Both the position numbers and the translations under genes were made by a program. The notes under the pieces are model-generated. The model did not search any database. It had not been told where the DNA came from and saw only the letters and a list, made by a program, of their open reading frames with translations. Shown here piece by piece: positions 57,369 through 64,000 of a stretch of DNA of 64,000 nucleotides (its first letter is position 1; every line of letters begins with the position of its first letter). The DNA comes from Ciborinia camelliae (lineage: Eukaryota; Ascomycota; Leotiomycetes; Helotiales; Sclerotiniaceae): contig JANPYM010000002.1 in assembly GCA_025890175.1 (NCBI GenBank), positions 846,814 through 910,813 on the forward strand. The letters run 5' to 3'.

Positions 57369-58630
57369 ATGGCGGAAAAAGAAGGCTCTCCTGATACTCT
57401 CGACTTCGAGCATGACCATGAGGATTCAATACCACCGGGACAGAATGCCTCTCGCAACCATGCCCGCGACAGCATGTCTCCCGAAATCCTCAAATGTGTG
57501 GAAGACAACAGTACCAATTCTGACGGTAGCAAAAGGGTTAAACTACAGCTCCCCATGATCTGCGAACCCCCAGGACCAAACAAAGTGACCAAATCGAAGG
57601 TTTGGGTGGTGAGTGTGCTCCACCACGCCCTGGCACATTGATTATCTATTCAGCCAAGGCCATTCCGCAGCTTCCAATTTACTAAATCCGTATCCAGATA
57701 TTTGGAGCCACTGGGCATATGGGTCAGAGTCTCACGAAAGCTTGTCTTGACAAAGGCGACGAGGTCCTGGCCGTCGGTCGCATCAACGAAGATACACCTG
57801 AATCAATGCAGAAAATATTTCCGCAGAGGAAATGCTTCAACAGCCTTTGCGACGTGCGCGTACCCGAAACTGTTCGTGAGATAATGGCTCAGGCCATTCA
57901 AAAGTATAAAGGCATCGATATTATAGCGAATTGTTCGGGATACGGCGTCATCGGCGCATGCGAAGATCAATTTGACCACGAGATACGCAATCAATTCGAG
58001 ACCAATTTCATGGGCACTTTACACATTATACAATTGAGCTTGCCATATTTTCGCGAGCAAGGAGGAGGAAGATATTTGATTTTTAGTAGTACATTGGGAG
58101 CATTGGGCGTTCCGGGTTTGGGACCATATTGCGCGACAAAGTATGCAGTGGAGGGAATGATCGAAGGGATGTCTTATGAGATTGATGCGTTTAATATAAA
58201 GGCTACATTGGTAGAGCCGGGCTTGGTTAGGAGAGAGAAGCCCGAAGGGGCTTCGAGCCAGCTACCTACTTGGGGACATTTTTTGATCAAACCTCCCAGT
58301 GAACCATATTCTGATCCGACTTCGCCAGCGCTGCATGCGAAGAGGATGGTACAATGGCTGGGAGATAAACAACCTACGAGTGCGAGCAAATGCGCGGAAT
58401 TGGTTTGGCAGTTGGGTCATTGTTCTTACCCGCCTTTACGATTGCTTTTAGGGAGTTACGCTATAGAGAGTATTAGAGATCGTCTACGGTCGATCATAGA
58501 AGAGTTGGAGGACTGGAAACATTTACATCATCCGGTAGCCTCTGATGAGTTTGGAGAAGAGGAGGAGGATGGAGATGATGGAGATGGAGAGGATTTAGAG
58601 GATGGAGATGATAGAGAGGATACAGACTAG
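57369..58630 (+). CDS. Short-chain dehydrogenase/reductase with acidic tail
   Basis: Exons 57369-57608 and 57698-58630 (89-nt intron, in phase) give 390 residues. The first about 80 residues are a disordered extension (TLDFEHDHEDSIPPGQ). The Rossmann core then has KVWVIFGATGHMGQSL, where the classical TGxxxGxG is altered to TGHMGQS; NCSGYGV replaces NNAG; the catalytic set is Ser near FSSTLGA (about 210), Tyr224 and Lys228 (YCATKYAVEGM). VEPGLVR follows. The C-terminus is a long run of acidic and glycine residues (EEEEDGDDGDGEDLEDGDD). It resembles fungal SDRs annotated as oxidoreductases of unknown substrate. The acidic tail is atypical of metabolic SDRs. Confidence 0.88.
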
Positions 58631-59023
58631 CTTTCTAAGAGAAAGAGTGGGGATCGAGCTACCAGGGAAGCGATGGCGAATTCAAGGAACATGTTCAAAG
58701 CAGAATCAAGAGTCAGACAGCCGCACATGAAAGAGCTCAATGAGCTACCAATACCTAATAGTAGTAATGATAATACGCATACTAATTTCCGCTGTTGTTC
58801 CACTATTCCTTGTAATTGTGATGTGATCAAATGTCCGTGAAGCCTCGGCACATGAATATAACAATACGAGTATCCATAGCAAGCCTCTGCCACAAAGGCC
58901 CTCTGCCAAGCCTATCCAGGCGTACTGAAACGATATACCAGCGAGCAGTAATTTCCGCTCCGAATTTCATCTTAATCCCAAACGCCGTCCTATGCAATTT
59001 TGCCCAGTGTAGGTCTTTGATGT
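58631..59023. other. Convergent 3' region
   Basis: About 390 bp between the SDR and Derlin stops, with no gene seen. Confidence 0.6.
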
Positions 59024-59847
59024 TTATCTCACTTCTGGTGCTGGTGCTGCCGCCATAGCGAATTCGTTATTGATTGCGTCCGCTGTTTCTCCTCTTGGCT
59101 GTCTTTCGAACAACCTTCTCCAGAACATTGGTGGATCGAAGGGACGGTGTCCATTGTGTAGTGGTGGATAGACGTCTGAGAAGAAATACCAGACATGACC
59201 AACAGCAACCCCCATCATTTCATCTTTTGGCACCGTCCCATGTAATATTAAACTGAATCCCATCAAGACCCATGGTAAATATGGTGCTTTGAAGACCAGT
59301 AATCCGAGGAAACTTAGTTGTGTATCGGGGTTTCTTCTCGACCAAATATATACTAGAGTTGAAGATAACGGGTGTCCTAGAAATGGCATGGAGACTAGGG
59401 GATTAATACAGATAAGACATGTTGTTGCGTAAAGCAGAAGCCACGAGAAATGTGCCGGTGATCGACCGGATGATTCTTCGAGGAGTCGCGAGTATCTGGT
59501 TAGGAAGAAGACATGGAAAACGAGGTCCAGGGACAGAGGACCAAAGTATATAAAAGTTGTCAAGAGGCGCCAATACTAGTAAAACTGATTAATGAAGCCC
59601 CAAGAACGGAATAAAAGGGCGTACAGAAAAAAAATCATGAACTTACCTGCGACTTAACAAAGACCGCTCTGAAACTATAAAACAGCTGAAATGGCGTAAC
59701 AATTTGACATTGAACCATCAGGCTGGTTAGTACCGTGGCCGTCGTCCACCACCTCGTGCAAACAGGCATTTCCCAAAACCAAGCCTCGAGAGGAAATCCA
59801 GCTGGACCTCCTATCCCCCCATCTCCGTTTCCCAACATTTGATCCAT
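59024..59847 (-). CDS. DER1: Derlin, ER-associated degradation membrane protein
   Basis: Exons 59847-59647 and 59575-59024 (71-nt intron, in phase) give 250 residues, typical for derlins. The conserved N-terminal path is PVCTRWWTTATVLTSLMVQC, then the YWRLLTTFIYFGPLSLDLVF segment and FHVFFLTRYSRLLEESSGRS, the derlin signature. Several hydrophobic segments follow (SWLLLYATTCLICI, LGLLVFKAPYLPWVLMGFSL), then GVAVGHVWYFFSDVYPPLHN and the cytosolic tail. Derlins are inactive rhomboid relatives that thin the ER membrane and, with Hrd1, move misfolded proteins out of the ER. It is divergent to the CENP-A gene across 756 bp. Confidence 0.95.
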
Positions 59848-60603
59848 AATTGCATATATTGGATGTTGCAGGTGGTGGCGATAATGCGGCGATCAGGCTA
59901 GGCTTCGCATGCGCAATCGAGTGACTGAGAATTTCCAAATTCTGAAATGAATAGGCTGAGGAATTTAAATCCTTTTCTCTTATGATTTGAGATAATCTAG
60001 ATAATTAAATTTGGTAGTTCTTGTTTTTTGGTAAGTATGTGGTGGGTTGTGGCTTTATTTGTATGTCATCAACTTAGGTATGCTTGTTTGTTTGAACAAG
60101 TTGTCCTGTTCTGGGGGTTGTCTTGTTAAAGAAGGTGCCGCGGCGAGGCTGGCCGTTTCAGCCTTGTCCAGCCACACAGCCACATATTTTATTTCGAGTA
60201 ATTGATTGGTCAAAGCTTGTAAAATTGTAATAGTAAATACGGTTGGTTTGGTATGGTTGCTATGGCTCGAGGTCTATATCAATGTTATTGTCAACTCTAG
60301 ATATGACCTATTAATTATTGATTTCTATTCAAATTTGGTTTATACAGTACCACGCAGATTTGTTCCTTTCAGATTTTATACAGTCTGGTCTTCTCGATCT
60401 CGATTGAATTGTCACATCACTCTTCCACTTCTTACCTAACTGCAAACCTGAACGCGCACATTCGCGCAAAATCGCGTTTTCAAGCTCATCCCAGCCACCA
60501 GACTATTTTTCAAGAACCTGCAAACGACCGCAAGTCTGTGCAATTGCTGCGGAAAAGATCTTTCCGTGTACAATAAACTTCTTGATCGCTATCACAAATC
60601 GCA
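59848..60603. other. Divergent promoter of Derlin and CENP-A
   Basis: The region includes the CG-rich element at 60451-60478. No gene is supported; a 77-codon plus frame lacks coding bias. Confidence 0.55.
60451..60478 (+). promoter_or_regulatory. CGCG-rich MBF/E2F-like elements upstream of CENP-A
   Basis: AACGCGCACATTCGCGCAAA followed by ATCGCGTT contains three CGCG cores in 28 bp, in otherwise AT-rich DNA. ACGCG (MCB) and TTCGCGC (E2F-like) are the classical G1/S promoter motifs. The position, about 130 bp upstream of the ATG, fits a cell-cycle-regulated histone variant. This is motif inference only. Confidence 0.4.
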
Positions 60604-61305
60604 ATGTCGCAAATTCAGAAAAAAAGGCAGCGTTTGTCACTGGACGAAGAATCAGCACCGAGTAGCCCGAAAACAAGCTCGAAAGGTAGACCAGCGGGAA
60701 AATCCGTCGCTGGCAAGGGGGTTCTAGGCAAGAGACCAAGAGAAAGTGCTGTCAGAGGTTAGTCGGAATTTGATTTTGACATTGTGGGCTTTCGCGCGCA
60801 TTTGAAGGGGGAAATGTGATTTGTGTTGGAGTTCGGGTTCGAGAATTGAGAAAGAGAGATTATACCAATCGAGATAATGTACTGATATATCTCCACATAA
60901 AATAGCCGGAGATCCAGTTCCTCAAGGAAAGAAGCGCCGTTATAAGCCTGGTACCTTGGCCTTGAAGGAAATCCGCAAGTTCCAGAAGTCTACCGATCTT
61001 CTACTTCTCAAACTTCCCTTCTCCCGTTTGGTATGTACCTATTCCCAATTGCAAATCAGAGGGCAAAACCTAACATGGCGGGAATTCAGGTTCGTGAAAT
61101 TGCACTTTCTGTACGTCCTCAGGGTGAGGGTATGCGATGGCAATCACAAGCTATTCAAGCACTTCAAGAGTCGGCTGAAGCATTTCTCGTCCATCTATTT
61201 GAGGATACGAATTTGTGTGCGATTCACGCCAAGAGAGTAACAATTATGCAGAAGGATATACAACTTGCGAGACGTATTCGAGGCGCCTGGGGTGGATTGG
61301 GTTAA
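60604..61305 (+). CDS. CSE4: Centromeric histone H3 variant CENP-A
   Basis: Exons 60604-60757, 60906-61030 and 61090-61305 (introns 148 and 59 nt, in phase) give 164 residues. The first about 60 residues are a basic, serine/proline-rich tail ([20 protein letters not shown]) without the ARTKQ start of canonical H3. The fold begins at [20 protein letters not shown], continues [19 protein letters not shown], has the elongated loop 1 [12 protein letters not shown] with the arginine-tryptophan seen in CENP-A, and ends [20 protein letters not shown] and [13 protein letters not shown]. It replaces H3 at centromeres and defines the kinetochore. The tail is divergent, as expected. Introns in the fold help distinguish it from typical fungal H3. 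Confidence 0.96.
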
Positions 61306-61638
61306 GCTAGGATAAGTACATGCTAGGTTGCTATGTAATTGCTTTCGAATCACTTGGGATATTTGTCAAATTAGCTTGTCTGGATAGGGGGTGAATTTTC
61401 ACTGGGGGGGAAGGCGTATACGGTTGCATGGCTTTGTACAAGTCTGGGTGGAATTCGAGTTATATTAGGATTCACAAGCATTGATCTCCTATGCTAGATG
61501 AGGTGGATTATTGCTTCTCTCTAATATGAGACTCGGCTTCTTCAGCCAAGGCAGTACGTCTGTATCTCGAGATGTTCTCATATCTTTATAAAGAACTTGA
61601 TTTTGAAAGACCGAAAGATTTATCCATCATCCTTTTCT
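61306..61638. other. Convergent 3' region
   Basis: This is 333 bp between CENP-A and homoserine kinase stops, with no other feature. Confidence 0.6.
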
Positions 61639-62845
61639 TCAACTGTACGTGACGGTTGTACCATCTTGCGCAGGTTCAAGCAATTTCCAGTCGCACTTGA
61701 TGTCATTTTTCGCAAATGTATCTAATATGACCTTGGCGATTGCATCAAAGTTCTCCGTTGCAAGCGCAAGAATAGTTGGACCAGCTCCTGATAAACATAT
61801 TCCACAGAGGCCTGGGTGAGACTTGGGAGTGACAGATTGTAGGATCTCAGGTAGACCTGGAATCAGGCCTTTCCTATAAGGTTGATGTACTTTGTCTTGC
61901 ATTGCAAGGTAGATTTGCTCTGCATCAGGTGGTGATCTTCCTAGAGCTGAAGGCAAAAGAGCAATTCTTTGAAGATTAAATACCACATCCGATCTAGAAT
62001 ATGAAGCTGGTAGAACACTTCTAGCTTTTGCAGTAGCGACTTCAAAGTCTGGAATGATTGCAATAGCTTTGATCTCGGAGGCCCAGGGGAATTTCATGTA
62101 ATGCCCGATTCCAACTGGTGGTTCGGGAGGATTGGATCCGGTGTCTACTCCTCCGGCAGGTTCGGGGAGAACTTCACTAAGTGGGATCTCCTTGCGTTCT
62201 GTGTCTTCGGCGCTCAATTCGTTTAGGTATGTTCCTACAAATCCTCCATATAATGCTGCAGCTACGTTGTCTGGATGTCGTTCTTCGTGAGGTATTAGAT
62301 ATGTCGGGCTTGACGTGAAAGTGAACCATACCTATCATAAGACAATAATCCAACATCCTAGCCTTCGACAACTCTAACTTTCCAACTTCATTGGCTAGTG
62401 CCACACCAGCTACCACTGCCGCACCAGATGATCCGAGTCCACGTCCCAATGGAATGGGGTTAATGATGTGAACCGATGTCTCGGAAGGAAAGCTTCTCTG
62501 ACCATGACATCTTAGAACATATAGTGCTGTTCGTGTAATGAGATTGCTATCAGCGGTCAAGGGAACCTCTTCTGCGCCTTCTCCTTCATATGTGATTTTG
62601 CAGTTGAGAGGGGCCTCTGATGTGGTTGATGGGGTGACATCAACCTTTAACTCGAGCCATATGGAGAGGGCGAGACCTATAACATCGAACCCGGGGCCAA
62701 TGTTGGCAGAGGAACAGGGTACTCCTATTTGTGTTGTTAGTTTAGAATGTCTAGCATCGATGGAGATGATCCAAAGGTTCCCATGGTCGACCTTTGCCAA
62801 GGGTTTTCAATGACAGGATAGAGATGACGAACTTATGGTAATCAT
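61639..62845 (-). CDS. THR1: Homoserine kinase
   Basis: Exons 62845-62833 (13 nt), 62724-62332 and 62282-61639 (introns 108 and 49 nt) join in phase to 349 residues, the family's normal length. The GHMP signature parts are MITIRVPCSSANIGPGFDVI, GLALSIWLEL, the ATP-binding PIPLGRGLGSSGAAVVAGVA, RHPDNVAAALYGGFVGTYLN and the C-terminal GICLSGAGPTILALA. The tiny first exon was found because only MITI-R restores the family start. The donor there is GTTCGT. The enzyme phosphorylates homoserine on the route to threonine in the cytosol. A lineage-typical insert with EPAGGVDTGSNPPEPP precedes the second domain. Confidence 0.95.
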
Positions 62846-63756
62846 TTTGATCTAAAATATCTAGACGTTCGAGACTGGAGGAATGAATTCGAGGTTGCGC
62901 ATAGAATACAACCTGGAAGTGCGCTATCGAATGATAAACCCCACAATAAAGTTTTCTATCAGCCTTGCCCGATATCGCTCCGTATGAACAGAAAATTTGT
63001 ACGCCGACATTATTCACAACCCCCATCGAACCAGGTCGCCATCAGAAAGTCTGAAATTAGAATAGACTGAAGATGATTTGTTCGCTTGTAGCAGATCATA
63101 TTGAGTTGAAGCCACCGGGCTTGTAAGAAACCATTTTTATATCAGACCTTATCGTAGGTACCTACATGATTAGATGAACTTTTGTAATCTATATATCAAT
63201 ACCCGTACAGATACGTTCTGAAATCCATACCTATATAGGTAATCAAAGATATTAGTTAATCTACTGGAATTAATACCTACCTGGGTAAGGTACAACTAAG
63301 TTGAGCATTGAATTTATATCAATTCTCTACTCCAGCTATTATAGTAGTTGAAATTCTAACTTACTAAGAGAATATCTATCTAGATAGTGGATCGAAAGTT
63401 ACAATATTATATTAATTAACATTATTTTGTTATTCGAAATCAAATTAACCATCAAAACCCGAGAATTGAGAATTCATATCATATATTGACATTAAATTCT
63501 CTTTTCATACCTAATTAGATATTTTTGTTTATTAACTACCTGATAGGAATGCAAATGATTTTCGCTTACATAAGGAGGGGTAACGTGGGTAAGTGACAGT
63601 GACATGGGGATATTGGCGGGGTTAGAGAATTCTGCCAGGCGGTGACGCTAGCGGGCACAAATGACTGCATCAAATCCTGTAAAAGTTTCTTCAGTTTCTC
63701 CAACCTTTCCCCGTACAGCAAATACCTCACTCAGCACAATATATTAGAATCTTACA
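62846..63756. other. Divergent promoter of THR1 and ADE5,7
   Basis: AT-rich 0.9 kb. Repeated TACCTA/TAGGTA motifs occur at 63155-63290. No gene is supported. Confidence 0.55.
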
Positions 63757-63969
63757 ATGGAGCCCATTCGAATCCTCCTGGTCGGAAATGGTGGTCGAGA
63801 ACATACTTTGGCTTGGAAACTCAGCCAATCACCCCGCGTCGAATCGATAATAGTCGTCCCAGGCAATGGGGGTACCGCAAATTGCCCAAAAGTTTCGAAT
63901 GATTCCAGCGTCAAGGCAGATGATTACCCTGGACTTGTTGAATTGGCGCAGAAACATAATGTTAACTTG
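63757..63969 (+). CDS. ADE5,7: First exon of phosphoribosylamine-glycine ligase (GARS-AIRS), partial
   Basis: ATG 63757 opens MEPIRILLVGNGGREHTLAW, then KLSQSPRVESIIVVPGNGGT and further sequence to a GTGAGT donor at 63970. The G-N-G-G-R-E-H motif and VVPGNGGT are diagnostic of the ATP-grasp GAR synthetase that opens the fungal bifunctional Ade5,7 enzyme (steps 2 and 5 of de novo purine synthesis). Only 71 codons are inside the window, so bifunctionality is assumed from fungal precedent. The window ends in a G run within its first intron. Confidence 0.93.
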
Positions 63970-63984
63970 GTGAGTTTGATTTTT

Positions 63985-64000
63985 GGGGGGGGGGGGGGGG
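63985..64000. repeat. Homopolymer G run at the window edge
   Basis: Sixteen consecutive G residues within the first intron of the ADE5,7 gene, reaching the last base of the window. Confidence 0.9.

Overview
The window reads as nuclear DNA of a filamentous ascomycete. Genes carry short GT-AG introns (mostly 49-90 nt, often with CTAAC/CTGAC-like branch sites), intergenic DNA is AT-rich, and the gene set is fungal: eIF2B gamma, a Pex22-like peroxin, Derlin, CENP-A, homoserine kinase, Ade5,7, a fungal kinesin-3, an NRPS-like adenylating enzyme and a Kex2-type secreted protein. The style fits Leotiomycetes of the Botrytis/Sclerotinia kind, but that placement is inference. All gene structures were built by hand from frames, splice sites and phase continuity. 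I saw no transposase, reverse transcriptase, tRNA, rRNA or CRISPR array.

Layout. 0.9-5.9 kb: Pex22-like gene and eIF2B gamma, both +. 5.9-9.3 kb: low-complexity intergenic DNA. 9.3-11.0 kb: CCCH zinc-finger protein (-). 11-21 kb: a gene-poor, AT-rich block with a 10-N gap (12630-12639) that cuts the 3' end of an unknown gene. Hand splicing of this block gives several small unrecognised genes on the minus strand (13.7-17.8 kb), one on the plus strand (18.4-18.8 kb) and a clearly decayed gene (19.8-20.9 kb). 21.2-22.4 kb: BrlA-like C2H2 factor with a long upstream region. 25.0-25.8 kb: PAI2-type FMN-binding protein. 28.1-29.9 kb: F-box/LRR-like protein. 30-35 kb: nearly empty.

34.8-38.2 kb holds an exact 1690-bp duplication on either side of a second 10-N gap. 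It duplicates a centrin-like gene and the 3' end of an eIF4E gene and is most likely an assembly artefact. 38.1-39.1 kb: eIF4E (-). 40.0-40.6 kb: NOPCHAP1/DUF4598-like acidic protein. 41.1-41.9 kb: degenerate tandem repeat. 42.4-44.3 kb: short kinesin-3 (-). 45.0-49.5 kb: an unknown protein and two divergently transcribed secreted proteins (an aspzincin-like metalloprotease and a dibasic-site protein). 50.8-53.1 kb: NRPS-like A-T didomain enzyme. 53.7-55.4 kb: decayed coding DNA. 55.8-64 kb: dense housekeeping block of acireductone dioxygenase, SDR, Derlin, CENP-A, homoserine kinase and the start of ADE5,7.

Functional links are loose, as expected for a fungal chromosome. Translation initiation is represented twice (eIF2B gamma, eIF4E), amino-acid and nucleotide metabolism three times (methionine salvage, threonine, purine). 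The two secreted genes at 46-49.5 kb share one intergenic region. No convincing biosynthetic cluster surrounds the NRPS-like gene.
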